Source: Neptuniibacter victor
GTDB lineage: Bacteria; Pseudomonadota; Gammaproteobacteria; Pseudomonadales; Balneatricaceae
Length of the DNA stretch: 64,000 nt
NCBI GenBank assembly: GCA_027943745.1
Contig: AP025763.1
Span: forward strand, 372,001-436,000
Direction of reading: 5' to 3'
The translations under genes were made by a program, and so were the position numbers. The notes beneath the pieces are model-generated. The model made no database searches, was not told where the DNA came from, and saw only the letters and a list, made by a program, of their open reading frames with translations. This document shows, piece by piece, positions 28,617 through 37,704 of this stretch; the stretch's first letter is position 1, and each line of letters starts with the position of its first letter.

Positions 28617-29723
28617 ATGGAACAGCAAATCCCTAGTTTTTTACTGCGTAATGATCTATCTGTTTTGTTGGACTTGTTGGTGGCTGATGGATACCAACTG
28701 CATGGCCCACAAGTGCGAGATGGAGCCATTACTTATGCTTCAATTTCTTCCCTATCTGATCTACCTGTTGGCTACCAAGATCAGCAAAAGCCTGGCCATT
28801 ACCAATTAGCAGAAGATCATAACAAGCGATTTTTTCATTGGGCGAATGGTCCTCAAGCGTTAAAACCACTTTTGTACCCCGCACGAGAAGTGCTTTGGCA
28901 AGCTAAACGTAATGCCAGTGGTTCAATTCAGTTTATTGTGCCTGTGCAATCGTTCGAAAAAATAGCCGTGATTGGTGTGAAAGCCTGTGATATAGCGGCT
29001 TTAAAGTTGCAAGATCAGCACTTTTTACAAGGCGAGTACGTAGATCCAGGTTACCAAGCTCGCCGAGAAGGGCTACTGCTCGTGGCGGTAAATTGCAGTT
29101 ATGCCGCGTCTACTTGCTTTTGTGTGTCGACCGGGGATGGTCCAAGCGTTGAGAGTGGTTTTGACATAGCGCTTACCGAGCTTGATGAAGGTTTCTTGGT
29201 CGCAGCGGGTTCAGAAAAAGGCGAGCGATTTTTAACACGTTTACCTTTACAAAATGCAACGGCACAGCAGCTAGATGCAGCGACCCAGCAACATGAAACG
29301 GTTGCAGCTATGCAGACACGGAGGCTAGAGCCTATTGCAGTGGGTCAATTAAACGACGCAAGAGAACATCCACAATGGCAAGATATAGCCGAGCGTTGTC
29401 TAGCGTGCGGCAACTGCACAATGGTTTGCCCTACCTGTTTTTGTCACCATCAAAATGATGAATTGGTGATGAAGGGGGATGAAAGTCAGCACATACGTGA
29501 ATGGGATAGCTGTTTTGGTGAGTCCCATGGTCAGTTGGCCGGCTTTCAGGTGCGAGATACGATTAAAGCTCGCTATCAGCAGTGGATGATCCACAAGCTT
29601 GATAGCTGGCAAGAACAGTATGGCCGCTCAGGGTGTACTGGCTGTGGGCGGTGTATGAGTTGGTGTCCCGCAGAGATCGATTTCGTTGCCGAAGCGAATA
29701 TCATTGGAGGGGCCGATGAATAA
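28617..29723 (+). CDS. hydB: Group 3b-type hydrogenase iron-sulfur subunit (beta)
   Basis: This is the 4Fe-4S electron-transfer subunit of soluble NAD(P)-linked [NiFe]-hydrogenase/sulfhydrogenase (HydB/HyhB family). Two ferredoxin motifs lie near residues 262 and 341: CLACGNCTMVCPTC and CTGCGRCMSWCP. It probably passes electrons between the gamma flavoprotein and the small subunit. It is 368 residues with no signal peptide, so cytoplasmic. It overlaps the next gene by 8 bp and heads the hyd gene run. Confidence 0.9.
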   Translation: MEQQIPSFLLRNDLSVLLDLLVADGYQLHGPQVRDGAITYASISSLSDLPVGYQDQQKPGHYQLAEDHNKRFFHWANGPQALKPLLYPAREVLWQAKRNASGSIQFIVPVQSFEKIAVIGVKACDIAALKLQDQHFLQGEYVDPGYQARREGLLLVAVNCSYAASTCFCVSTGDGPSVESGFDIALTELDEGFLVAAGSEKGERFLTRLPLQNATAQQLDAATQQHETVAAMQTRRLEPIAVGQLNDAREHPQWQDIAERCLACGNCTMVCPTCFCHHQNDELVMKGDESQHIREWDSCFGESHGQLAGFQVRDTIKARYQQWMIHKLDSWQEQYGRSGCTGCGRCMSWCPAEIDFVAEANIIGGADE

Positions 29724-30564
29724 ATTTGCGCAATCAAATTTCCAGGTGCCGCTATCAGCGACAGTCGAAGCGTTTATTCAGGAATCTCCGAGTATATTCA
29801 CATTGCGTTTACAGCTATGTGATAGCACTGCTCGGGATGAATACAGTTTTATGCCTGGCCAATTCAATATGCTCTACCTGTATGGCATTGGTGAAGTGCC
29901 TATCTCAATTGTGTCTGATCCGGTTGATTCAACCTTAATAGACCATACTATTCGCGTTGTGGGACGTGTCACTGAAGGGCTAGCGAAGCTAAAGGTGGGT
30001 GACGAAGTAGGGATAAGAGGGCCGTTTGGTCGAGGCTGGCCGTTAGCGCTTGCGAGAGATAAGGATCTATTGATTGTGACGGGTGGGCTGGGTTGCGCAC
30101 CTGTCGTTGCCGCCATTAATTTTGCATTAAATCGCCGTGCACATTATGAAAATATTCATATTGTTCAGGGTGTTAAGCATAGTGATGACCTGATTTGGCG
30201 TGAGCAATACGATCGTTGGAATCAAATGAATGGCGTCGAGGTGTTGCTAGCTGCAGATGCTGCAGGCCCTGCTTGGCCTTTTCATACCGGGCAGATAACA
30301 GAGTTACTTGATCAGGTGACGCTGTCGGATGATAGCTGTCTCGTGCTGATCTGTGGTCCAGAAGGGATGATGAAAGCCGCTGCTGAGAAGTTGATTGATG
30401 ATGGTATTTCACCCTTTAGCATTTATGTCAGCTTAGAGCGAAATATGCAGTGTGCGGTTGGGCATTGTGGACATTGTCAGATGGGGCCTGATTTCTTATG
30501 TAAGGATGGACCTGTGTTTGTCTACCCAGATGTACGTCATCGCTTAATGCAGGAGGGAATCTAA
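29716..30564 (+). CDS. hydG: Group 3b-type hydrogenase FAD/NAD(P)-binding subunit (gamma)
   Basis: The subunit is a ferredoxin-NADP+ reductase-like diaphorase. It has a FAD domain (FMPGQFNMLYLYGIGEVPIS), a NAD(P) domain (LIVTGGLGCAPVVAAINFAL) and a C-terminal [2Fe-2S] cysteine cluster (MQCAVGHCGHCQMGPDFLC) near residue 244, as in dihydroorotate dehydrogenase electron-transfer subunits. I start at ATG 29716, preceded by GGAGGGG, giving 282 residues. The start lies inside the end of hydB. Confidence 0.9.
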   Translation: MNKFAQSNFQVPLSATVEAFIQESPSIFTLRLQLCDSTARDEYSFMPGQFNMLYLYGIGEVPISIVSDPVDSTLIDHTIRVVGRVTEGLAKLKVGDEVGIRGPFGRGWPLALARDKDLLIVTGGLGCAPVVAAINFALNRRAHYENIHIVQGVKHSDDLIWREQYDRWNQMNGVEVLLAADAAGPAWPFHTGQITELLDQVTLSDDSCLVLICGPEGMMKAAAEKLIDDGISPFSIYVSLERNMQCAVGHCGHCQMGPDFLCKDGPVFVYPDVRHRLMQEGI

Positions 30565-31367
30565 TGGACAGAAAAGTAACACTCGCTGTGCATAAGTTTA
30601 GCTCTTGTGATGGCTGCCAGTTGGCTCTGCTCAATATGGGAACGACATTAGTTGAGCTAGCAGAACGGGTTGAGGTTAAGCACTTTGCAGAGGCGGGTGT
30701 ATTAGAAGAAGATGCTCAGGTTGATGTTGCATTGGTTGAGGGCAGTGTTGTTACGGCGGCAGACGAACAACGAATTCAGCGAGTGCGAAACAACAGTAAA
30801 TATTTGATTACGATGGGCGCTTGCGCAACCTCGGGTGGTATTCAAGCATTAAAAAACCTCGCCGAAGATCCCGAAAGCTGGACGGCCCAGATTTATCCAC
30901 AACCTGAGTTCATCGATAGCCTCGAGCGTTCTTCTGCCATCAAGGCTTATGTCGAGGTTGATTTTGAGCTGTGGGGATGCCCAATTAATAGTCAGCAAAT
31001 TACCGCGGTGGTTACTCAGCTCTTAAGTGGTGTTGTTCCTTGGGATGATCGCGAAAAGCTGTGCATTGAGTGTAAGCGGCGAGGACATGTTTGTACGCTG
31101 ATAACTCAAGACGCTCCCTGTATGGGGCCGGTGACTCGTAACGGTTGTGGTGCTCTCTGTCCCGCTTTTGGTCGTGCTTGTTACGGTTGCTATGGTGATG
31201 CTTCGCTGCCAAATCATTCGGGTTTGGCGGTGCGCTTTAATGGACTAGGTTTGTTACCCAAACAGGTTGAGCAGCGTTTTACACTTATCCACCCCGATCC
31301 AGACGCTCGTTTGCCCATAGGGAATAGTGATAAACAACGTCATCGTGAGGGGCAAGCTGATGAGTAA
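30564..31367 (+). CDS. hydD: [NiFe]-hydrogenase small subunit (delta)
   Basis: The 267-residue protein is the electron-transferring partner of the catalytic subunit and belongs to the NADH-dehydrogenase 20-kDa-like family. Cysteines for several clusters are visible: SSCDGCQLALLN (near residue 16), GACATSGG, then CIECKRRGHVC, CGALCPAFGRACYGCYG. There is no Tat signal, so it works in the cytoplasm. Its ATG overlaps the hydG stop, and its stop overlaps hydA. Confidence 0.9.
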   Translation: MDRKVTLAVHKFSSCDGCQLALLNMGTTLVELAERVEVKHFAEAGVLEEDAQVDVALVEGSVVTAADEQRIQRVRNNSKYLITMGACATSGGIQALKNLAEDPESWTAQIYPQPEFIDSLERSSAIKAYVEVDFELWGCPINSQQITAVVTQLLSGVVPWDDREKLCIECKRRGHVCTLITQDAPCMGPVTRNGCGALCPAFGRACYGCYGDASLPNHSGLAVRFNGLGLLPKQVEQRFTLIHPDPDARLPIGNSDKQRHREGQADE

Positions 31368-32655
31368 GCGTAAGATTACAATCGATGTTCCAAGCCTAGC
31401 GCGAGTCGAGGGTGAGGGAGCACTGCACCTAAAAATAGAACAAGGGGCTTTGCAGTATTTGCAGTTTAAAATATATGAACCGCCCCGTTTTTTTGAGAAA
31501 TTTCTTGAAGGGCGACACTATACCGAGGTGCCCGATGTTGTTGCTAGAATTTGCGGTATCTGTCCTGTTGCTTATCAAGTCAGTGCGGTGAATGCGCTGG
31601 AGTCTCTGTTTGAGGTGGAGTTAACCCCTTGGATTAAGCAGATGAGACGTCTGTTGTATTGTGGTGAATGGATCCAAAGTCATAGTCTGCATGTCCACCT
31701 TCTCGCCCTTCCAGACTACTTTGCTGAAGACAGTGTTTTAGGGCTGGCTGCTAAGTATCCCGAGGAAGTGAAGCGAGGCTTTGCCATTCAAGAAGCCGGT
31801 AATAGACTAATAAAGTTTTTAGGCGGCCGGTCAGTTCATCCTGTTGGTTTGCAGGTCGGCGGTTTTCATAAAGCGCCAAGCAGAGAAGCCGCGGCTGAAT
31901 TACTTGAATATATCGAGTTAGTTTTGCCCGATGCGGTTGCAATGGCCGAGTGGGTCGCTGCGGTTCCACTTCCGGATGATCAACAGGATTTTAACGCGGT
32001 TGCGCTAACCTGCGAGGACTATCCCTTTGAAGCCGGGCGTTTAAAAAGTGATTCGGGGTTGGACCTTGCTGAAAACCAATATGAAGATCATTTTAAAGAA
32101 CAGCAATCTCCGCATTCCACGGCATTATGGAGCTTGTTAGAGGGCGATGATTATTTAGTGGGGCCGTTGGCTCGGCTAAATTTAAATGTAGAGTCGTTGC
32201 CGCCATTTCTATCTGAGCTTTTAGCTAAGTTGGGTAACCCTTTCCCAAGCTGTAATATGTTCCATAGCATGTTAGCGCGTGCCGTGGAGGTCTGTTTTGC
32301 ACTGTATCAATCTGCAGAAATCCTTAAACAGTATCAAATGCCTGATAGCCCCTCCGTGCCTGTTAATGTTAAGCCCGGCATCGGTTGTGGATGGAGTGAA
32401 GCGCCGAGAGGGTTGCTTTGGCACCGTTATGAAGTTGATAAAAACGGCACCATTCTAGCGGCAAAAATAGTACCGCCAACCAGTCAAAATCAAGCCCGAA
32501 TAGAAAAAGATCTGACGCAATCGCTGCAGAAATTTGGTTTTGATCGTCCTGATCAAGAGCTACGCTTACATAGTGAAAAAGTGATTAGGAATTACGATCC
32601 GTGTATCTCATGTGCGACCCACTTTCTTAGTCTGACAACGGAACGCAGCAGTTGA
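31360..32655 (+). CDS. hydA: [NiFe]-hydrogenase large catalytic subunit (alpha)
   Basis: This is the Ni-Fe catalytic subunit. The N-terminal metal motif RICGICPVAY lies near residue 62 and the C-terminal DPCISCATH near 412; the four cysteines bind the Ni-Fe centre. The C-terminus ends 10 residues after the motif histidine, a short tail of the sort removed by a maturation protease, whose gene comes next. Length 431 residues fits group 3b. In the first motif a Tyr stands where many hydrogenases have His. Start 31360 is preceded by GAGGGGC. Confidence 0.93.
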   Translation: MSKRKITIDVPSLARVEGEGALHLKIEQGALQYLQFKIYEPPRFFEKFLEGRHYTEVPDVVARICGICPVAYQVSAVNALESLFEVELTPWIKQMRRLLYCGEWIQSHSLHVHLLALPDYFAEDSVLGLAAKYPEEVKRGFAIQEAGNRLIKFLGGRSVHPVGLQVGGFHKAPSREAAAELLEYIELVLPDAVAMAEWVAAVPLPDDQQDFNAVALTCEDYPFEAGRLKSDSGLDLAENQYEDHFKEQQSPHSTALWSLLEGDDYLVGPLARLNLNVESLPPFLSELLAKLGNPFPSCNMFHSMLARAVEVCFALYQSAEILKQYQMPDSPSVPVNVKPGIGCGWSEAPRGLLWHRYEVDKNGTILAAKIVPPTSQNQARIEKDLTQSLQKFGFDRPDQELRLHSEKVIRNYDPCISCATHFLSLTTERSS

Positions 32656-33134
32656 GTTGCGCGGTGTTAGGAGTGGGTTCTGCCCATGGTGATGATCAGA
32701 TCGGCTGGAGTCTTATTGATCATCTCTTACCAACGCACAGTGCTCATGAGATCAGTTTTGAAAAGATAGCGACGCCGGGTGCATCATTATTGAGCTACTT
32801 TCAGCGCTATGACCGAATTTTAGTCATCGATGCGTGTAAGCAGGGTATGGCGGCAGGCGATAGCGTGCTGATCGCAGATGCGGCTGATCATCTGCTGTCG
32901 GATAAAGCGCCTGCAACCGGATTTAGCAGTCATGCCTTCAGTGTGGTAGATGCCTATAAACTAGCGAAAGAATTACAAATTCCTTTGCCGCATATCAGTT
33001 TGTTTCTGATCGAAATAGAACAAACTGACGTTATGGCATCGATCTCCGATAAGCTGCAACAGAGAGTACCCGATTATGTTCAGTCGCTTGAGCGTCATAT
33101 TCGGCATATGCAGCTTGATAAATTTGATGTGTGA
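32652..33134 (+). CDS. Hydrogenase maturation protease
   Basis: HycI/HyaD-family endopeptidases trim the large-subunit C-terminus after nickel insertion. The start SCAVLGVGSAHGDDQIGW has the glycine-rich motif and the metal-binding acidic residue; further His and Asp lie at VIDACKQ and SSHAFSVVD. The likely TTG start overlaps the hydA stop, so it should be translated with its substrate. 160 residues is normal. Confidence 0.86.
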   Translation: MSCAVLGVGSAHGDDQIGWSLIDHLLPTHSAHEISFEKIATPGASLLSYFQRYDRILVIDACKQGMAAGDSVLIADAADHLLSDKAPATGFSSHAFSVVDAYKLAKELQIPLPHISLFLIEIEQTDVMASISDKLQQRVPDYVQSLERHIRHMQLDKFDV

Positions 33135-33154
33135 CATAAAACGGAAAACATTCA

Positions 33155-33466
33155 GTGTATAAACTAAGTTTCTTTGTGCCAGATGAACAGCTAACTGAAG
33201 TGAAAGCGGCTGTTTTTGCAACCGGTGCGGGCAAGATAGGTGACTATGATCATTGTTGTTGGCAAGTGCTGGGTCAAGGGCAGTTTCGACCATTGAAGGG
33301 AAGCAATCCCTTTATAGGAAATGTGGGTGATATAGAGTCTGTTTTTGAGTGGAAGGTGGAGCTTGTGTGTAGTGATGAACTGATCACCGAAGCGGTGTCG
33401 GCACTTAAAGCTGCCCATCCTTATGAAGAACCCGCATACGATGTATGGAAGCTTGAAGCAATCTAA
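33155..33466 (+). CDS. Small NIF3/YqfO-like domain protein
   Basis: This 103-residue protein resembles the CutA-like insert domain of NIF3/YqfO proteins. KLSFFVPDEQLTEVKAAVFA and GKIGDYDHCCW near the start, and AHPYEEPAYDVWKL near the end are typical. No function is known for the free-standing form. It sits 20 bp after the hydrogenase protease gene and 28 bp before the V-ATPase B gene, which points to co-transcription. The GTG start at 33155 has no good alternative. Confidence 0.8.
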   Translation: MYKLSFFVPDEQLTEVKAAVFATGAGKIGDYDHCCWQVLGQGQFRPLKGSNPFIGNVGDIESVFEWKVELVCSDELITEAVSALKAAHPYEEPAYDVWKLEAI

Positions 33467-33494
33467 CAAGCATTGCTAAATCAGGGAGAGTACA

Positions 33495-34868
33495 GTGACA
33501 CAGTTGTTGGTAAGGTATTCACGCATTCTTGAAATTGTTGGCGATATCGTCAAAGTTCATGTGCCTTTATCTGATGAAGGACGTTCGCCGATCTGTTTTG
33601 GCGACCTTGCGCTGATTGAGAATGAAGAGGGACACGGCCTTCGCTCAAGTTTAGCTCAGGTTATTTTGCTCGAGCGTGAAGCGGTTTCATTACAGGTATT
33701 TACCGGCACTAAAGGTCTTTCCACGCATTCAGTGGTGCGTTTTCTTGGGCGTTCCATGGAAGTTACCTTCTCTCCGAATATCTTAGGACGGGCATTTTCT
33801 GGCACTGGAAGGGCGATTGATTCAGGCCCTACACTTACCGAAGAACCAAAGATAGAGATTGATGGCCCTACCGTAAATCCTGCTCGACGTGTTCTTGCGT
33901 CGCATATGATTCGCACTGATGTGCCGATGATTGATGTCTTCAATTGTTTAGTTGAAAGCCAAAAAATCCCAATTTTTTCGGTCGCAGGTGAGCCTTATAA
34001 CCAGCTGTTAGCTCAGATTGGAACGCATGCCGATGCCGACGTTGTCGTGTTTGGTGGGATCGGTTTAGTGTTTGATGATTACTATTTCTTTCGCCAAGCG
34101 TTCGAACAAGCGGGAGTTTTAGCGCGTACTGTGATGTTTGCCCACCAAGGAGCTGATCCTACAGTAGAAGGATTGCTTGTACCTGATATGGCACTGGCCG
34201 TCGCCGAAAGATTTGCGGTGGAAGAGGGTAAGCGTGTCCTGGTGTTGCTAACCGATATGACCGCATACGCTGATGCTTTAAAAGAGGTGGGTATCTCTAT
34301 GGAGCATGTCCCATCCAATCGTGGCTATATAGGCGATCTATATTCGCAGCTCGCTCGGCGATATGAGAAAGCCTGTGACTACAAGGGGGCCGGATCAGTA
34401 ACCATTTTGTCAGTGACCACGATGCCTGGTGACGATGTAACTCACCCGGTTCCTGATAATACGGGCTATATCACAGAGGGACAGTTCTATCTGCATGATG
34501 GTGTCATTGACCCCTTTGGCTCGCTTTCGCGTCTTAAGCAACATGTGATCGGTAAAGTGACACGCGAAGACCATGGCCAAATTATGAATACGATGGTCCG
34601 CTTTTATGCTGAAGCGCAGGATGCTGCGCAGAAACAAGCGATGTCGTTTGAACTCAGTGAATATGATGAACGTTTGCTACGATTTGGCGATCTGTTTCGA
34701 CAGCGCTTTATGGATATTCAAGTCACAATGCCGTTAGAGGAAGCCTTAGATCTAAGCTGGACAACATTGGCAGAGTGTTTCCAAGCGCATGAACTGTTGA
34801 TGAAAGATAATCTAGTCGAAAAGTATTTCCCTAAAGCGAACACTCAACTCGATGCAGGTCGTGCTTAA
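33495..34868 (+). CDS. V/A-type ATPase subunit B
   Basis: Subunit B is the non-catalytic hexamer partner of subunit A in V/A-type ATPases. The protein lacks a P-loop and instead has FSVAGEPYNQLLAQIGTHAD, and VLVLLTDMTAYADALKE, VPSNRGYIGDLYSQLARRYE are strongly conserved in B subunits. 457 residues is the right size. GTG 33495 follows AGGGAGAG. It is the first of seven contiguous ATPase genes. Confidence 0.93.
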   Translation: MTQLLVRYSRILEIVGDIVKVHVPLSDEGRSPICFGDLALIENEEGHGLRSSLAQVILLEREAVSLQVFTGTKGLSTHSVVRFLGRSMEVTFSPNILGRAFSGTGRAIDSGPTLTEEPKIEIDGPTVNPARRVLASHMIRTDVPMIDVFNCLVESQKIPIFSVAGEPYNQLLAQIGTHADADVVVFGGIGLVFDDYYFFRQAFEQAGVLARTVMFAHQGADPTVEGLLVPDMALAVAERFAVEEGKRVLVLLTDMTAYADALKEVGISMEHVPSNRGYIGDLYSQLARRYEKACDYKGAGSVTILSVTTMPGDDVTHPVPDNTGYITEGQFYLHDGVIDPFGSLSRLKQHVIGKVTREDHGQIMNTMVRFYAEAQDAAQKQAMSFELSEYDERLLRFGDLFRQRFMDIQVTMPLEEALDLSWTTLAECFQAHELLMKDNLVEKYFPKANTQLDAGRA

Positions 34869-34871
34869 GTC

Positions 34872-35474
34872 GTGGCCAAATTAGCGCTCAACAAGACAAC
34901 GCTTAACCGTGAAGGGCGGCGTTTAAAGGCATTTAAACAGTTTGTTCCTGCTTTGGATCTAAAGCGCAAACAGCTGTTGTCTGCTCGTCAAGAAAGCTTG
35001 CACCAATTGGATGAGCAGCGATCACAGTTAACGCTCGTACAGCAACAGATTCATGATCAGTTACCTATGTACGCAGGTTCAAAATTTGCGACAGAATCGT
35101 TTCTTCAGATAACCACTTTGGATATCCAATACGTCAACCTAGTGGGCTTAGAGCTACCGAAATTAATTAGTTTTGAAATAGAAGTTGCACAGTATTCATG
35201 TTTATTGCTGCCCCACTGGGTCGATCGGTTGCTGGTATTACAGAAGGCGGCGTTACGTGCTGAGGTTGAAATTCAGATAACAGAGCAGCGTTTAGCCCTG
35301 TTGGAAAAAGGACTTCAGAAAACGACCCAACGCTTAAATCTGTTCGACAAAGTGCTGATTCCAGAGGCACAGGCCAATATACGTAAGATTAGAATTGCCT
35401 TGTCAGATGCGGAGCGTGCAGGGGTGGTACGGGCGAAAATTGCAAAGAACAAACGTAAGAGGATGCACCTATGA
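34872..35474 (+). CDS. V/A-type ATPase subunit D (central stalk)
   Basis: The 200-residue protein is largely helical: MAKLALNKTTLNREGRRLKA and a C-terminal coiled coil with RLNLFDKVLIPEAQANIRKI. These match the V-ATPase D shaft that turns inside the A/B head. It starts GTG 3 bp after subunit B and overlaps subunit I by an ATGA junction. Confidence 0.88.
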   Translation: MAKLALNKTTLNREGRRLKAFKQFVPALDLKRKQLLSARQESLHQLDEQRSQLTLVQQQIHDQLPMYAGSKFATESFLQITTLDIQYVNLVGLELPKLISFEIEVAQYSCLLLPHWVDRLLVLQKAALRAEVEIQITEQRLALLEKGLQKTTQRLNLFDKVLIPEAQANIRKIRIALSDAERAGVVRAKIAKNKRKRMHL

Positions 35475-37261
35475 GCATTCTAACGCTCCGGAAAGCAACG
35501 TTGGTGGGTCTAACAGAAGATAAAGCGGTGATACTCGATCAACTGCAGTCTCTTGGCGTGATGCATATCATTCCGTTGCAAACGCTTACAGGGGTGACGT
35601 CAAAACCTGTTGAGAATACCCATGAAGTCAGCCCAGAACAGTTAAGAGGGGGGCTACACTATCTTTTAGACTGTAAGCAGAAACGTAAACAGGTGATGAG
35701 TGAACGCCACTTTAATCTGCGGCAGGTTATCGAAGAGGTAGAGCGCAATAGAAAAGCGCGCTTAGCGTTGGTCGAACGCCAGGATTTTCTGCAGAAACGC
35801 ATTAAAGATCTTACGCCTTGGGGAAGCTTTATCTTGCCTAAAGAGAACGAACTTTACGGGCAACGCTTTTGGTTTTACTTAGTGCCTAATTTTCGGATGA
35901 AAGAGGTTGATAAAGTAAGCCTGCCTTGGCAGCTTGTTCATCGCGATAATCGGCATAGTTATATCGCGGTGATCGCTGAAAATGAGCCAGGCATCAATGA
36001 GCTACCTGTCGTTAGAACACATACTGGTGCTATTCCTCTTGAAGCGTTGAAGCGTGAATTAGAAGATCTTGAGATTGAATTAGAAACCATTGAAGCCGAA
36101 CGAGACGGTTTTACACGCTGGATCTATCTGTTGCAGCGCTCTGTCGCTGGCACGGAGGATGCCGCTCAGCTTGCAGAGGTCGCCGATCAAACCCTCGATA
36201 AAGAGGAGATATTTGCTGTACAAGGTTGGTGTTCCTTAAACAGTGTAGAGCAGCTAACTGCATTTGCTGACCAGCACTGTATGGTCTTGCAGATTGATCA
36301 GCCGCAGGATGATGAGTTACCGCCGACACTGCTGGATAATCCTACCGCTCTAGGGGGCGGTGAAGAGGTTGTGCAATTCTTTCAGATGCCAGGTTATCGC
36401 AGCTGGGACCCCTCACGCGTTGTCTTTTTCTCCTTTGTGTCATTCTTTGCCCTGATTATGTCGGATGCGGGTTACTCATTATTGTTAGCTGCCATTTTAA
36501 TTTTTTACTGGCAAACCATGGGTAAAACGGAAACCGGTATCCGCATAAGAGCAATGGGGGTCGCACTCGCCATAGCAAGCTTTATTTGGGGCGTGTTGGT
36601 GGGCAGCTATTTTGGTGCTCAGGCGCCTTTCGAGTGGTTGCAAGGTTTAAAAATGCTCGATCTGAATGATTTCGATAGCATGATGTTGCTCTCTATTAGT
36701 GTCGGTGCGGTCCATTTGATCCTCGGTAATCTGATGATGGCGTGGGTGAAACGAGGCAGTTTGCAGAAATGGGCTTCTATCGGATGGGCTGTGGGAGTGA
36801 GTGCCGCGCTTGTTGGTTGGATTCAAGGATTTGAGATGATTCATTGGATCACTGCGGGGGCTGGGCTGGTGTTGGTATTTGTGTTTTCAAGTGCACAGCC
36901 TAACTGGGGCGGCCGTCGCTGGCTTGATGGCTTGTTGGCTCTCACGTCGATCACAAAGATTTTTGGCGATGTGCTGAGTTACCTTCGCTTATTTGCCCTT
37001 GGTTTAGCGAGCGCGTCTTTGGCAATGACGTTTAATAAGTTGGCGGTAGATGTGGCGTTAGCACTGCCAGCTATCGGCCTGTTGTTCAAGGTACTTATTC
37101 TGTTGGTCGGCCATCTTCTGAATTTTGTATTGACCGTTATTAGCGGCGTAATTCATGGATTACGTTTAAACCTAATTGAATTTTATAACTGGAGTTTGGC
37201 GGATGAGGGCTACCCTTTTCAGCCATTTGCTAAACAGGAGGTTTCACCTTGGATAACCTAA
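35471..37261 (+). CDS. V/A-type ATPase subunit I (membrane stator)
   Basis: Subunit I forms the ion half-channels. The cytoplasmic half (residues ~1-310) is coiled-coil rich and the C-terminal half has about seven membrane helices. The conserved YLRLFALGLASASLAMTFN near residue 506 contains the essential arginine facing the rotor ring. 596 residues is the usual size in bacteria. It overlaps subunit D by 4 bp and subunit K by 13 bp. Confidence 0.9.
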   Translation: MSILTLRKATLVGLTEDKAVILDQLQSLGVMHIIPLQTLTGVTSKPVENTHEVSPEQLRGGLHYLLDCKQKRKQVMSERHFNLRQVIEEVERNRKARLALVERQDFLQKRIKDLTPWGSFILPKENELYGQRFWFYLVPNFRMKEVDKVSLPWQLVHRDNRHSYIAVIAENEPGINELPVVRTHTGAIPLEALKRELEDLEIELETIEAERDGFTRWIYLLQRSVAGTEDAAQLAEVADQTLDKEEIFAVQGWCSLNSVEQLTAFADQHCMVLQIDQPQDDELPPTLLDNPTALGGGEEVVQFFQMPGYRSWDPSRVVFFSFVSFFALIMSDAGYSLLLAAILIFYWQTMGKTETGIRIRAMGVALAIASFIWGVLVGSYFGAQAPFEWLQGLKMLDLNDFDSMMLLSISVGAVHLILGNLMMAWVKRGSLQKWASIGWAVGVSAALVGWIQGFEMIHWITAGAGLVLVFVFSSAQPNWGGRRWLDGLLALTSITKIFGDVLSYLRLFALGLASASLAMTFNKLAVDVALALPAIGLLFKVLILLVGHLLNFVLTVISGVIHGLRLNLIEFYNWSLADEGYPFQPFAKQEVSPWIT

Positions 37262-37695
37262 TTATGGCGTTGGGATGGGCGGGGTTATATGGCCCAATGG
37301 CGCTTGGCGCTATTGGTAGTATGATCGGCTGTGCTTTAGCAGGACAGGCCGCGTGTGGTGCTTTGCTTGAGACCGAAACGGGGCATGGGCGCTACATCGG
37401 TATTGCTGCGATGCCTTCGTCGCAATCGATCTATGGCATCGTGGTGATGTTTGCCTTGAATAGAGAGATCACTCCTGAGAGTGCACCTGGCCTAGCAGCG
37501 ATAGGTCTGCTTTGCGGATTAGCACTACTGTTCAGCGCCGCGTGGCAAGGACGTTGCTGTGCTTCTGCCATTAATGTGGCGAAAATACGCCCAGAAATTT
37601 TTGGCATGTCTTTAGCACCGGCAGCGATCGTTGAAGGTTTTGCTGTTTTTGCATTTATTTTTGCACTCGTCATCAGTGCAGGTGTGCCTGCCTAG
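37249..37695 (+). CDS. V/A-type ATPase subunit K (rotor ring)
   Basis: Subunit K forms the rotor ring. Its 148 residues fold as two helical hairpins. The first hairpin ends with MPSSQSIYGIVVMFAL, the third helix carries WQGR, and the last helix has AAIVEGFAVFAFIFAL with one buried glutamate. The glutamines match ligand positions in the Na+-translocating Enterococcus hirae ring (Gln65, Gln110, Glu139; recalled alignment). TTG 37249 is chosen because AGGAGG lies just upstream; the next ATG is five codons in. Confidence 0.9.
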   Translation: MDNLIMALGWAGLYGPMALGAIGSMIGCALAGQAACGALLETETGHGRYIGIAAMPSSQSIYGIVVMFALNREITPESAPGLAAIGLLCGLALLFSAAWQGRCCASAINVAKIRPEIFGMSLAPAAIVEGFAVFAFIFALVISAGVPA

Positions 37696-37704
37696 GAGAA
37701 TGTG

